In this document: positions 25,068-32,789 of the stretch, piece by piece | Numbering within the stretch: the stretch's first letter is position 1 | Layout of the letters: the number at the start of each line of letters is the position of its first letter | From: Thermoplasmata archaeon | Lineage (GTDB): Archaea > Thermoplasmatota > Thermoplasmata > Thermoplasmatales > Thermoplasmataceae | Reading direction: 5' to 3' | Assembly (NCBI GenBank): GCA_021816965.1 | Contig: JAKAWU010000010.1 | Span: 1 to 32,866, forward strand | Length of the DNA: 32,866 bases | Translations under genes and position numbers: made by a program | Notes under the pieces: model-generated | Databases searched by the model: none | The model's input: only the letters and a program-made list of their open reading frames with translations | Told to the model about the DNA's origin: nothing

Positions 25068-25799
25068 ATGAAACTTGCACTCTATTTCACATTTCCATAT
25101 CCCTCAAGGGTGGCGTTTGATAAATTCATCAATAGAACCTTACTACTGAATTACGAATATGTTGAATTGGGCATACCAACTGAGCACCCTTACTATGATG
25201 GCCCAATCGTAAGGAGAACCCATGGAAAGGCCATGGAAGAATTTTCCATGAAACTGCTGGAGGATACAGTTCATATGATCAGGGAGAAAGGAAAGAAAGT
25301 TTATGCCCTTGCATACTGTAATCTTTTTGAAAATGATCCGGATGGATTCATGTCTTCAATGGAAGATGCAGGCTTTGATGGCTTGATTCTCCCTGATCTA
25401 CTAACTGATTATTACAGTATAAGGAAAGATATTGCCTCATCTGTTTCTTCCCATGGACTGGAACTGATTCCATTCTTCAATTCAACCACACCAGATGCCT
25501 CCATTAATGAAATTCTGCAGTTAACCAACAGCTGGGTGTATTTTGGTCTCCAGCCATCCACGGGTATCAGGGTCCCTCTTGATATACCAAGCATGTACAG
25601 CAGGATAAGGAATCTCTGCGGAGAGAGGGAAATCATTGTTGGATTTGGCATCAACAGTGCCGGCACCATAAAAGAACTGAGGAAAATAGGGTTTGATGGC
25701 ATAGCAGTTGGTTCTGCATTCGTAAATTCCATGGAAAATGATGATCAGGTTGCTTTCGACCTGCAGATTAAAATGCTGGAGAGTGAAACACATGGATGA
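25068..25799 (+). CDS. trpA: Tryptophan synthase alpha chain
   Basis: Splits indole-3-glycerol phosphate into indole and glyceraldehyde-3-phosphate. The TIM-barrel catalytic residues are present: Glu33 in YVELGIPTEHPYYDGPIV and Asp44 in the same block. GLILPDLL and the phosphate-binding VGFGINSAGT and GIAVGSAFV motifs follow. At 243 residues it is slightly short, as in other archaea. The ATG directly abuts the trpB stop (TAA-ATG), and its end overlaps trpD by 8 bases. Confidence 0.95.
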   Translation: MKLALYFTFPYPSRVAFDKFINRTLLLNYEYVELGIPTEHPYYDGPIVRRTHGKAMEEFSMKLLEDTVHMIREKGKKVYALAYCNLFENDPDGFMSSMEDAGFDGLILPDLLTDYYSIRKDIASSVSSHGLELIPFFNSTTPDASINEILQLTNSWVYFGLQPSTGIRVPLDIPSMYSRIRNLCGEREIIVGFGINSAGTIKELRKIGFDGIAVGSAFVNSMENDDQVAFDLQIKMLESETHG

Positions 25800-26808
25800 G
25801 GCACTCCTGGAAATACTTAATGGGAAACTTGCGAAAGGACATGACATGAATAGAATGGCATGCCTCCTTTCTTCTCCGGATGCGACTGACAGTTTAAGGG
25901 CAGCATTTCTCTCATCTCTCTACGTGAGGGGTGAAACAGCAGAGGAAATTGAGGGATTTGCTTCAGGCATCATGTCTATGGCATCCATAAAACCATACAG
26001 GAAGTGCACTGACATAGTTGGAACAGGTGGAGATAGAAAGGGGACAATCAATGTCAGCACTGCATCCGCAATTGTCTGTGCTTCCCTTGGTATTAAAATT
26101 GGAAAACATGGAAACAGGAGCATTACAGGAAAATTCGGAAGTGCAGATTTCATGGAAGCATGCGGTTATGATTTTTCAATGAATGGTGAAGAAATAGTAA
26201 GAAATATACTAAATGAGAATTTTGTATTCATTCTTGCCCCTGAGTACAATAATTCATTCATGTCATTTTCTTCAGTCAGGAAAAAGTTAGGACACAGAAC
26301 AATATTCAACATAATGGGGCCCATTACAAATCCGCTGGGCCCGGAAAAGGCAGTTATTGGAAGCATCAGTCCTGAAATGCAGGGTATGATTGCAAGAGTG
26401 ATGAAGATTAGGTCTGTGAATGGTTATTCCATAACATCTTCAGACGGAATGGATGAAATTTCCCCTATTTCAGAGTCTTTCCTAATGGAAGTTTCTGATT
26501 CGATAAAAACACATGAAGTGGACGGGAGGAATATCATAGGAAGAAGGATTTCTGAAAATAACATAGAAGGAAAAGAGAGGGAGACCCTATTCAACCTTAC
26601 GCTTTCCGGAATAAAGGGAGAAAACAGGGATGCATCAGCATTTATTGCTCTCAACGCTGCACCTGCACTTCTTCTTAACGGAGTTTCGGGCACATTTGAA
26701 GATTCTTACAAGATTGCACTGAAATCCATGGAAAATGGAATGGCATTCTCAAAACTTACCAAAATCACGAAGGGAAAGGTGCTGGAGGCAGATACAGTTG
26801 CTGGTTAA
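25792..26808 (+). CDS. trpD: Anthranilate phosphoribosyltransferase
   Basis: Transfers phosphoribose from PRPP to anthranilate. The PRPP-binding GTGGDRKGTINVSTASAIV and the anthranilate site KHGNRSITGKFGSADFMEACG are clear, and HRTIFNIMGPITNPLGP follows. The ORF-track start at 25738 lies deep in trpA; ATG 25792, overlapping trpA by 8 bases, gives the usual N-terminal helix MDEALLEILNGKLAKG and 338 residues. Confidence 0.94.
   Translation: MDEALLEILNGKLAKGHDMNRMACLLSSPDATDSLRAAFLSSLYVRGETAEEIEGFASGIMSMASIKPYRKCTDIVGTGGDRKGTINVSTASAIVCASLGIKIGKHGNRSITGKFGSADFMEACGYDFSMNGEEIVRNILNENFVFILAPEYNNSFMSFSSVRKKLGHRTIFNIMGPITNPLGPEKAVIGSISPEMQGMIARVMKIRSVNGYSITSSDGMDEISPISESFLMEVSDSIKTHEVDGRNIIGRRISENNIEGKERETLFNLTLSGIKGENRDASAFIALNAAPALLLNGVSGTFEDSYKIALKSMENGMAFSKLTKITKGKVLEADTVAG
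26784..26788 (+). promoter_or_regulatory. Shine-Dalgarno of trpF
   Basis: GGAGG in the end of trpD is 9 bases before a TTG at 26798, the only reasonable start for trpF because no ATG or GTG occurs near the conserved N-terminus. Confidence 0.55.
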
Positions 26809-27391
26809 GGTATGTGGTATAACCAATGTGGGAGATGGAATCATGGCATCAGAAATGGGTGCTTTTATCCTTGGAGTTGTCCTTTCAGAAAGATCTATAA
26901 GAAAAGGGACTGTGGAAGTGGTTTCACAGCTCAAGTCATATGGATACTCGGTTGCAGCAGTTCATACATCCATGAATGATGCCATCACTTCGGTTGGGGA
27001 TGAGGACTACATACAGCTTCACTTCCCTCATGTCATACATGAAGTTGAAGAGATTAAAAAACTCGGAAAGAAGGTCATATCTGTGATTCCAGTAGATTCC
27101 AGCACTGAATACATAGGAGAAATAAAGCAAGCATCTGATCTAGTCCTATTTGAACATAAGCCTGAAATTGTGGATAAAATGACTCAGATCTCTCCATTTA
27201 TGGATAAATCTACAGGAGTTGCAGGAGGGATCGCGATAAATAACCTGAGAGAGATAATTTCGCATGAACCGGGATTCATAGATGTAAGCAGTTCGCTTGA
27301 ATGTGCACCTGGTAAGAAGAGCAAACAGAAGATGGAGAAATTTTTCAGGGAGGTGAAACTGCTTGGAAATACTTGCGAACAGGATGCGTGA
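26798..27391 (+). CDS. trpF: Phosphoribosylanthranilate isomerase (TTG start)
   Basis: Isomerises phosphoribosylanthranilate to CdRP. The barrel begins with LLVKVCGITN, whose cysteine is the catalytic base, and ends with GVAGGIAINNLREII and IDVSSSLECAPGKKS carrying the catalytic Asp and phosphate-binding loop. The conserved VKVCGIT strand starts at 26804, so the ORF-track start at 26735 is too early. TTG 26798 with GGAGG upstream gives 197 residues, the family norm. It overlaps trpD by 11 bases and trpE by 29. Confidence 0.9.
   Translation: MLVKVCGITNVGDGIMASEMGAFILGVVLSERSIRKGTVEVVSQLKSYGYSVAAVHTSMNDAITSVGDEDYIQLHFPHVIHEVEEIKKLGKKVISVIPVDSSTEYIGEIKQASDLVLFEHKPEIVDKMTQISPFMDKSTGVAGGIAINNLREIISHEPGFIDVSSSLECAPGKKSKQKMEKFFREVKLLGNTCEQDA
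27349..27356 (+). promoter_or_regulatory. Strong Shine-Dalgarno of trpE
   Basis: GGAGGTGA near the end of trpF lies 6 bases before TTG 27363. It matches the expected anti-SD of archaeal 16S rRNA and decides the TTG start over ATG 27384. Confidence 0.7.
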
Positions 27392-28511
27392 TCTTGCTTC
27401 AAGGAATATAAATTTTGCCTACTTCTGCAGGTTCAAGGATCATGACAGACTTATTGGTGAGGAAAAACTGTACACAGGAAAGGAGGCGATCAACTTAATT
27501 AAAGCGGAAACGCTTGATCATGTTTCTGTAGAGGTGCCAGTTATCGTTTCATTTTCCTATGTGAACAACATATTTGAAAACATAAAGTACAGTTCTGAAT
27601 ATCCTCCATTATCTTATTTTATTCCTGACACTGCAGAAACAGGAAGATACATCAGAAGGAATGTATTCAACCCGTCTCCTCCTTCAGGATTTCCAAGTGA
27701 TCATGAATTTGAGACGGAAATCCTGCATATGAGATCACTCATAAAAGAGGGAGAAATGCTTCAGGTAGTTCTTTCAAAGGAATTTGGCCCCCTCAGCATT
27801 GATCCTGTGGAACGACTTCTTTCATTCCTTGAGAACGACAGGTCCATGTATGTTTTCTATTACAGGATAGGCCCCTATGAAGTGATTGGGAGCTCACCGG
27901 AAAATGTTATAACGAGGAATGGTAAAATAACGATGATAGAACCCATTGCAGGAACAAGAAAGATATCACAGGATCATATGGAAAATTTGGAGATTGAGAG
28001 AAACCTTCTTGGTGACCCAAAAGAACTACTTGAACATAGGATGCTTGTGGATCTTGCAAGAAATGATCTTGGAAAGGTTTCGGAATATGGAACTGTAAAA
28101 GTTGTAAAATCCATGGAAATCAGGAGATTTGCCTCGGTTATGCACATTGTGAGCAGGGTAGAATCTACTTTGAAAGAAGATGCTACGAACAGCAGAATAC
28201 TGGATGCAGTCTTTCCAGCAGGTACAGTTTCAGGGGCCCCCAAGGAGAGAGCCATATATCATATAAAGAGAACAGAGAAGATGGAAAGAGGAGTATATGC
28301 AGGGGCTGTCGGAATTGTTTCGGAAAATGCCATGGATCTTGCCCTTGCTATCCGAACAATATATGGCAGGGATGGGCTATATTACACCAGAGCAGGTGCA
28401 GGAATTGTAAAGGATTCAATTCCTGAGAGGGAGATGGATGAAATTTTCATGAAGGCATTTTCTGCAGCAGGAGGTGAATTGTATGAAATTACTGGTTGTA
28501 AACAACCATGA
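27363..28511 (+). CDS. trpE: Anthranilate synthase component I (TTG start)
   Basis: Makes anthranilate from chorismate with ammonia delivered by TrpG. The chorismate-binding core is complete: EGEMLQVVLSKEF, YYRIGPYEVIGSSPEN, MIEPIAGTR, EHRMLVDLARNDLGKV, VMHIVSRVE and FPAGTVSGAPK, ending with the Gly-rich AGAGIVKDSIPEREMDE. At 382 residues the N-terminal domain is shorter than in bacterial enzymes; I do not see the LLES tryptophan-binding motif in the short N-terminal part, so feedback inhibition is uncertain. The start TTG 27363 is set by GGAGGTGA 6 bases upstream, inside trpF. Confidence 0.94.
   Translation: MEILANRMRDLASRNINFAYFCRFKDHDRLIGEEKLYTGKEAINLIKAETLDHVSVEVPVIVSFSYVNNIFENIKYSSEYPPLSYFIPDTAETGRYIRRNVFNPSPPSGFPSDHEFETEILHMRSLIKEGEMLQVVLSKEFGPLSIDPVERLLSFLENDRSMYVFYYRIGPYEVIGSSPENVITRNGKITMIEPIAGTRKISQDHMENLEIERNLLGDPKELLEHRMLVDLARNDLGKVSEYGTVKVVKSMEIRRFASVMHIVSRVESTLKEDATNSRILDAVFPAGTVSGAPKERAIYHIKRTEKMERGVYAGAVGIVSENAMDLALAIRTIYGRDGLYYTRAGAGIVKDSIPEREMDEIFMKAFSAAGGELYEITGCKQP
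28469..28477 (+). promoter_or_regulatory. Strong Shine-Dalgarno of trpG
   Basis: AGGAGGTGA inside trpE is 5 bases before ATG 28483. It is the best SD match in the window and supports this ATG over the GTG at 28474, which it overlaps. Confidence 0.75.
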
Positions 28512-29046
28512 TTCCTTTGTGTACAACATAATCCAGATACTTGGAAAACTAGGGAACAGCTACGATGTGGTGAACAATGAGGATGCAGATAAAGTGAAAC
28601 CTGAGAAATATGAAAAAATAATAATATCTCCCGGACCCGGGACACCCCTTAACACGAAGGATAGAGGAAATGTGGACATTCTGCTGGACATGGCAGTTGA
28701 CCAGCATGTTCTTGGAGTGTGCTTCGGCCATCAACTTCTCGGAATGAGGATGGGTTCAGAAATAAGAGTGATGGATGAACCGATGCATGGGGAGGTTGAC
28801 GTGATGATTCATTCTGATTCTCCATTGTACAAAGGCATCCCAAGGGAGTTTCAAGCAGTTAGATATCATTCGCTTGCAATTTCAGGAAATGACAGTATTG
28901 TAGTAGATTGTGTTTCGGAAAGAGATGGGGCCATAATGGGATTCCACAGCACCGATATGAAACGTTTTGGCGTGCAGTTCCATCCTGAAAGTTATTACTC
29001 TGAATATGGCGAGAAGATCATATCAAATTTTTTGGGGGCATGCTGA
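28483..29046 (+). CDS. trpG: Anthranilate synthase component II (glutamine amidotransferase)
   Basis: Class I glutamine amidotransferase that supplies ammonia to TrpE. The N-terminus MKLLVVNNHDSFVYNI is typical. SPGPGTP forms the oxyanion region, the nucleophile cysteine is in LGVCFGHQLLG, and the His-Glu pair of the triad is in GVQFHPES. 187 residues, normal length. It begins 29 bases inside trpE behind a near-perfect SD; its stop TGA overlaps the trpC start. Confidence 0.95.
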   Translation: MKLLVVNNHDSFVYNIIQILGKLGNSYDVVNNEDADKVKPEKYEKIIISPGPGTPLNTKDRGNVDILLDMAVDQHVLGVCFGHQLLGMRMGSEIRVMDEPMHGEVDVMIHSDSPLYKGIPREFQAVRYHSLAISGNDSIVVDCVSERDGAIMGFHSTDMKRFGVQFHPESYYSEYGEKIISNFLGAC

Positions 29047-29813
29047 TGGCCCTTGTTGATGAAATTTACAGGAAAAACAGGGCGAGAAAATATAAATTGG
29101 ATGGCAGAAGAACAAGGAATACCATATCACTGGAAGGAACCATAAAAAATATCAACAAAAAAAGAAAGAAAGGATTCATCATAGAGTTCAAAAGATCATC
29201 GCCATCTGGATTCAGGGGAAATACAGTACTCAATCCTGAAGATTTTGCAGTTATGGTGCATGAATATGCAGACGCAATCAGTGTGCTCACTGAGCCGGAT
29301 CACTTCAATGGAAGCCTTCAGGACGGAACGAGGCTGCAGGGTATGAATATGCCCATGCTCATGAAGGATTTCATCTGTACGGAGGATATGATTCTCGCGG
29401 GATACCACAGCGGATTTGACGCTGTTCTCCTGATTGCAGACTTTCTCAGCGGAAATGACATGGATGTTCTTGTAAATTATGCACTTTCACTTAAAATGGA
29501 TGTACTTGCGGAATTCCATGATACGAAAGCACTTGAGAGAATACCTGAGAAAGCCGGAATACTTGTTGGATATAACAGAAGGAATCTCAAGAGCCTCAAG
29601 ATGGAGCCGAATGAAATTAATGCCATGAGTATGATTAGTGAGAGAAAAGCGTTGAAGATACTGGAAAGCGGCATAGGTAGGGATAACTTTCAGGAACTGC
29701 TTGAAACACCATATAATGGGTTCCTGATAGGGACCTCTGTGCTGAATGAACCAAAATTTTTAAAAGAGATTAAAGAGGGTGAAAGTAATTATGTTGACAG
29801 AAAACATGCGTAA
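29046..29813 (+). CDS. trpC: Indole-3-glycerol phosphate synthase
   Basis: Closes the indole ring of CdRP to give indole-3-glycerol phosphate. Visible catalytic segments are GFIIEFKRSSPSG (Glu and Lys), ISVLTEPDHFNGS, LMKDFICTEDMI with the catalytic Lys, VLLIADFLS, VLAEFHD, VGYNRRNLKSLK and GFLIGTSVL. 255 residues. ATG 29046 overlaps the trpG TGA as TGATG; ATG 29040 is an alternative two codons upstream. The end overlaps the DAHP synthase gene by 23 bases. Confidence 0.94.
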   Translation: MALVDEIYRKNRARKYKLDGRRTRNTISLEGTIKNINKKRKKGFIIEFKRSSPSGFRGNTVLNPEDFAVMVHEYADAISVLTEPDHFNGSLQDGTRLQGMNMPMLMKDFICTEDMILAGYHSGFDAVLLIADFLSGNDMDVLVNYALSLKMDVLAEFHDTKALERIPEKAGILVGYNRRNLKSLKMEPNEINAMSMISERKALKILESGIGRDNFQELLETPYNGFLIGTSVLNEPKFLKEIKEGESNYVDRKHA

Positions 29814-30573
29814 AGTGAGAGAACTGTTACCAGAGGGTGAAATATCCTTCATAGCGGGCCCATGCTCAGTGGAAAGCAGAAAAATGCTGAATGATGTTGC
29901 AGGATTCCTTTCAGGGATAGGAGTCAGGATGCTTCGTGGTGGCCTATTCAAGCCAAGGACATCACCGGACAGTTTCCAGGGACTCAGGGAGCAGGGATTA
30001 TCCATAATGAGAGAAGTCGCGGATGAACATCATATGGTGATGATTACAGAGGTCATAGACCCAGATTATATTGAACTCGTAGGGCAATACACTGATGTTT
30101 TCCAGGTGGGAAGCAGGAACAGCCAGAACTTTGCACTACTCAAAGAGCTAGGCAGGCAGGAAAAACCGGTTCTTCTAAAGAGGGGTTTTGGGAATACCAC
30201 AGAGGAGTTCTACCAGTCCTCAAGATATATATCATCTGAAGGAAACAGTGATATAATCATGGTTGAAAGAGGAATCAGAACATTTGAGGATTCCACCAGA
30301 TTTACTCTGGACATATCAAGCGTCCCAGTGATGAGGGAGAAAGTTGCTTATCCCATAGTTGTTGATCCAAGCCATCCTGCTGGGAAAAGAGAGTATGTGG
30401 AATCAATGTCTCTCGCTGCAGTGGGTGCAGGGGCAGATGGATTGATGATTGAAGTCCATCCTGAACCGAATCATGCACTCAGTGATGGGAGGCAACAGGT
30501 GACCTTCGCACAGTTTGAAAAAATATACAGGAAAGCTATTGAAATAAGGAAGACTATGAATTCAGGGCTTTGA
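29791..30573 (+). CDS. aroF: 3-deoxy-7-phosphoheptulonate (DAHP) synthase, type I-beta
   Basis: Condenses phosphoenolpyruvate and erythrose-4-phosphate, the entry step of aromatic amino acid synthesis. The motif IAGPCSVES near the N-terminus is diagnostic, followed by LRGGLFKPRTSPDSFQG, QVGSRNSQNFALL, VLLKRGFGNTTEEF, PIVVDPSHPAGKREYV and DGLMIEVHPEPNHALSDGRQQ. It is the short core form (260 residues) without an N-terminal ACT/ferredoxin-like or C-terminal chorismate mutase domain, so domain-based feedback control is not evident. GAGGGTGA 8 bases upstream favours ATG 29791 over GTG 29779. Last gene of the trp operon. Confidence 0.94.
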   Translation: MLTENMRKVRELLPEGEISFIAGPCSVESRKMLNDVAGFLSGIGVRMLRGGLFKPRTSPDSFQGLREQGLSIMREVADEHHMVMITEVIDPDYIELVGQYTDVFQVGSRNSQNFALLKELGRQEKPVLLKRGFGNTTEEFYQSSRYISSEGNSDIIMVERGIRTFEDSTRFTLDISSVPVMREKVAYPIVVDPSHPAGKREYVESMSLAAVGAGADGLMIEVHPEPNHALSDGRQQVTFAQFEKIYRKAIEIRKTMNSGL

Positions 30574-31173
30574 TTCTTTCAGGTAATCCTTCACAAGTTT
30601 TTTCATTGCCCTTCTCAATGTTTCCGAGAGAGAGGAGGTGGATATGCCCATTATTTTTGCAATTTCCGTGAGGGATGCCCTCCTTTCATTCTCAAAATAA
30701 CCAAGCTCATAACACATCTTAAGGATGGAGAACTCCCTTTCCGATATCTCAGTTTTCTTCTCCTCGGGGCCCTCTATTATCATTGGCTTAAGGTCTTCAT
30801 CCTCAAGTTTTTTCACGAGCCTTCTCATGGCACCTCTGTTCTCAACAAGAACCCGGTAGTTTATCCTGTAGTTATCCACGGAAGTGCTTGAAAGAATCAC
30901 TGCTTCACTGAGGGCCATAGTCCTGCAGGCAGAACAACTCTTTCCATAAACCCATATCTTCTTCTGACCCATCCTTGCCACATTTATGGACAGTTTCTTA
31001 AGAATCAGCATATCCCTTTCAGAGAAATTTTCTTTTTCAAAACTGTGAAGAGTCTCTTCTGGTTCAATCTTCAATCTAGATACTGACTTGACCCCCGTCA
31101 TTTTCATTATGGCATCAACGATCTTACAGTCATCTCTCTGAACCTGTACGACGAACTCAAGGGGGTAGTTCAT
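30562..31173 (-). CDS. HTH_10 (bacterio-opsin activator-like) transcriptional regulator
   Basis: A 203-residue regulator. The C-terminal 60 residues are a helix-turn-helix of the HTH_10/Bat type: ISEREFSILKMCYELGYFENERRASLTEIAKIMGISTSSLSETLRRAMKKLV. The N-terminal 140 residues are a probable sensor domain that I do not recognise; it contains a CSAC motif (Cys80, Cys83) plus Cys16, which could sense metal or redox state (inference). It is convergent with the trp/DAHP operon, overlapping the end of the DAHP synthase gene by 12 bases. ATATAAAT at 31195-31202 is about 25 bases upstream of the ATG. Its target genes are unknown. Confidence 0.85.
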   Translation of the reverse strand: MNYPLEFVVQVQRDDCKIVDAIMKMTGVKSVSRLKIEPEETLHSFEKENFSERDMLILKKLSINVARMGQKKIWVYGKSCSACRTMALSEAVILSSTSVDNYRINYRVLVENRGAMRRLVKKLEDEDLKPMIIEGPEEKKTEISEREFSILKMCYELGYFENERRASLTEIAKIMGISTSSLSETLRRAMKKLVKDYLKESKP

Positions 31174-31174
31174 A

Positions 31175-31202
31175 ATCCCCTATATATAAGGGCAATATAA
31201 AT
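31175..31202 (-). promoter_or_regulatory. Promoter of the HTH_10 regulator with near-palindrome
   Basis: On the minus strand ATTTATAT (31195-31202) is the likely TATA box. Between it and the ATG lies CCTTATATATAGG, a near-palindrome continuing into TATAGGGGAT. A symmetric element over the transcription start suggests autoregulation (inference). Confidence 0.4.
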
Positions 31203-31219
31203 GTTCAAATGTAGTTATT

Positions 31220-32125
31220 TCAATTGCCTGTACTTCCCTTGAGAATGCTTTTCCTTAAATCCCCTGCTGTTGATTCTATCTGTGCATATGCATTGTGTGG
31301 GTGGATGCTTTCGTAGCTCTCTGAACTGATGGAAACTATAGTGTCATCCCTAATGCCCATTTCTTTTAGAAGCCTTGAAGCTATTTCTCTCACAATATCC
31401 TCTACAAACATAGGATTCATATGTGCCCTGACCACGAGTTCTCCCTCATCCCTTCTCTTGAGCACTGGAAGAAGCGAGCCATTGGCAACGGATTCACCGA
31501 TTTCTATTAGCCTCAGGGCCTCAACCTGAATTTCCCCGTCCGTTTCAAGAGAAATTTTCACCCTGTTTCTCTGATTATGTGTTATGATCGGTATCTTCGA
31601 CAGAAACTCCTCTGCTTCAGGATGTGAATCAGATATTATGGATCTTGCGCTTTCCATTGCGCAGGGACAGGCATTCATCCCCATAAATTCAACTCCTATT
31701 TTCTGCCTGAGATTACCTCCTCTGTGAAGAACAGTGGATGATTCAAGATTGTAAGAGACAAAAGATTTCCTTCCACTTCCTGATGTTGTTTCCGCAAATA
31801 ATTCAGTTTTGAGTGAAACGTTGCATTTTTCAGAATATGTGAATCTTTTCAGGGAATCCCTTGCTATCTCCAGAGTCACGTTCTCGATAGATATCTCATC
31901 CTCCCTGTCGAGTGCTATGCTGTTGATTGATTCTACAGCTCTGGACATGTCAGCACCCTTTCTTCCTGGAGGAAGATCAACATATAATTCGATATCCGCA
32001 AGGATATGATTCACATTGCCTCCCCTCTTTATGTTGAGAGGTACCCTGACGTTCCTGACTCCAACCTTCCCAATAGAAAGATAATGTTTTGGAGAACCGC
32101 CCTGAACGTCAGCTAGTTCTTTCAT
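31220..32125 (-). CDS. mptA: GTP cyclohydrolase MptA (FolE2 family)
   Basis: Metal-dependent GTP cyclohydrolase making the dihydroneopterin cyclic phosphate that starts archaeal pterin (methanopterin/folate-like) synthesis. Typical blocks are LPPGRKGADMSR, the conserved cysteine motif MNACPCAMESAR, THNQRNRV, AHMNPMFVEDIVREIA and the C-terminal ESIHPHNAYA with likely metal-binding Glu/His. 301 residues, full length. It lies 6 bases downstream of pfdB and is probably the third gene of the pcc1-pfdB-mptA operon. Confidence 0.93.
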   Translation of the reverse strand: MKELADVQGGSPKHYLSIGKVGVRNVRVPLNIKRGGNVNHILADIELYVDLPPGRKGADMSRAVESINSIALDREDEISIENVTLEIARDSLKRFTYSEKCNVSLKTELFAETTSGSGRKSFVSYNLESSTVLHRGGNLRQKIGVEFMGMNACPCAMESARSIISDSHPEAEEFLSKIPIITHNQRNRVKISLETDGEIQVEALRLIEIGESVANGSLLPVLKRRDEGELVVRAHMNPMFVEDIVREIASRLLKEMGIRDDTIVSISSESYESIHPHNAYAQIESTAGDLRKSILKGSTGN

Positions 32126-32131
32126 ATGAAC

Positions 32132-32491
32132 CTACTTGCCTGTCTGTCCGCCATAAGCTTTCTGGATTGCCTGTTCGAGTTCCCTGTACTTCTCATCCAG
32201 TGACTTTTGCTGCTTTTCTATGGTTTTAATCCTGATCTCACTGAGTTCCTTCTGCTCCTTAAGGTCATCCATAAGTTTTGTTTTGTCATCAACCTTGTAT
32301 AAAACGGGGCCCACACTCTTGTACACGGGAACACCATCATTTATTTTCTCAAGTTCCTCTATCGTTTTTGAGAGTTCCTTAATTCTTAGGTCAATCTGGT
32401 ACTTCTGGTTTCCAAGTTGTTCTATCTGGTTCTCCAACTGCTGGGCCTGCTTGATCTGATTCTGTAAATAATTACTTATTCCCCCTTCCAT
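32132..32491 (-). CDS. pfdB: Prefoldin beta subunit
   Basis: Subunit of the hexameric chaperone that hands unfolded proteins to the thermosome. The 119-residue sequence is two long coiled coils (about residues 5-47 and 75-112) around a short beta-hairpin GVPVYKSVGPVLYKVD, exactly the prefoldin beta layout. It starts 3 bases after the pcc1 stop; pcc1-pfdB pairing is widespread in archaea. Confidence 0.95.
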   Translation of the reverse strand: MEGGISNYLQNQIKQAQQLENQIEQLGNQKYQIDLRIKELSKTIEELEKINDGVPVYKSVGPVLYKVDDKTKLMDDLKEQKELSEIRIKTIEKQQKSLDEKYRELEQAIQKAYGGQTGK

Positions 32492-32494
32492 CTC

Positions 32495-32734
32495 TTATTC
32501 ACCTTTAATTATTCTGTCTGCTATTACGAGCCATTTCTGGATAGAACCCATAACAGCCCTAAGTGAAACTATATCGCTGGCTCCTATATAAATTATGAAA
32601 TCTTCACTGTTTTCCTGAATGCTGACTTCTGTCCTTCCAGACCTTGAATCTATGTTTTCTCTTATGGAATCCACATGTTTTGAGAACATATTTTTTTCCA
32701 GCCTTATGGTCAGGTTGAAAGGTTGTCTATTCAT
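32495..32734 (-). CDS. pcc1: KEOPS complex subunit Pcc1
   Basis: Small dimerisation subunit of the KEOPS complex, which makes t6A in tRNA. The pattern FNLTIRLEKN at the N-terminus and DIVSLRAVMGSIQKWLVIADRI at the C-terminus is typical of Pcc1. The ORF track begins at TTG 32758; I choose ATG 32734 (79 residues) because the AT-rich TATA box at 32759-32770 is centred about 30 bases upstream. ATG 32749 would be only 15 bases from that box. Confidence 0.82.
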   Translation of the reverse strand: MNRQPFNLTIRLEKNMFSKHVDSIRENIDSRSGRTEVSIQENSEDFIIYIGASDIVSLRAVMGSIQKWLVIADRIIKGE

Positions 32735-32758
32735 TTCCAGATAATGCATGGAACTCAA

Positions 32759-32770
32759 AAATATATATTT
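32759..32770. promoter_or_regulatory. Palindromic TATA box shared by pcc1 and tRNA-Arg
   Basis: AAATATATATTT is its own reverse complement. Its centre is about 30 bases from the pcc1 ATG on one side and about 25 bases from the first base of tRNA-Arg on the other, so one box is correctly placed for both divergent units. Confidence 0.6.
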
Positions 32771-32789
32771 GTGTTAAGTATCACATTTT

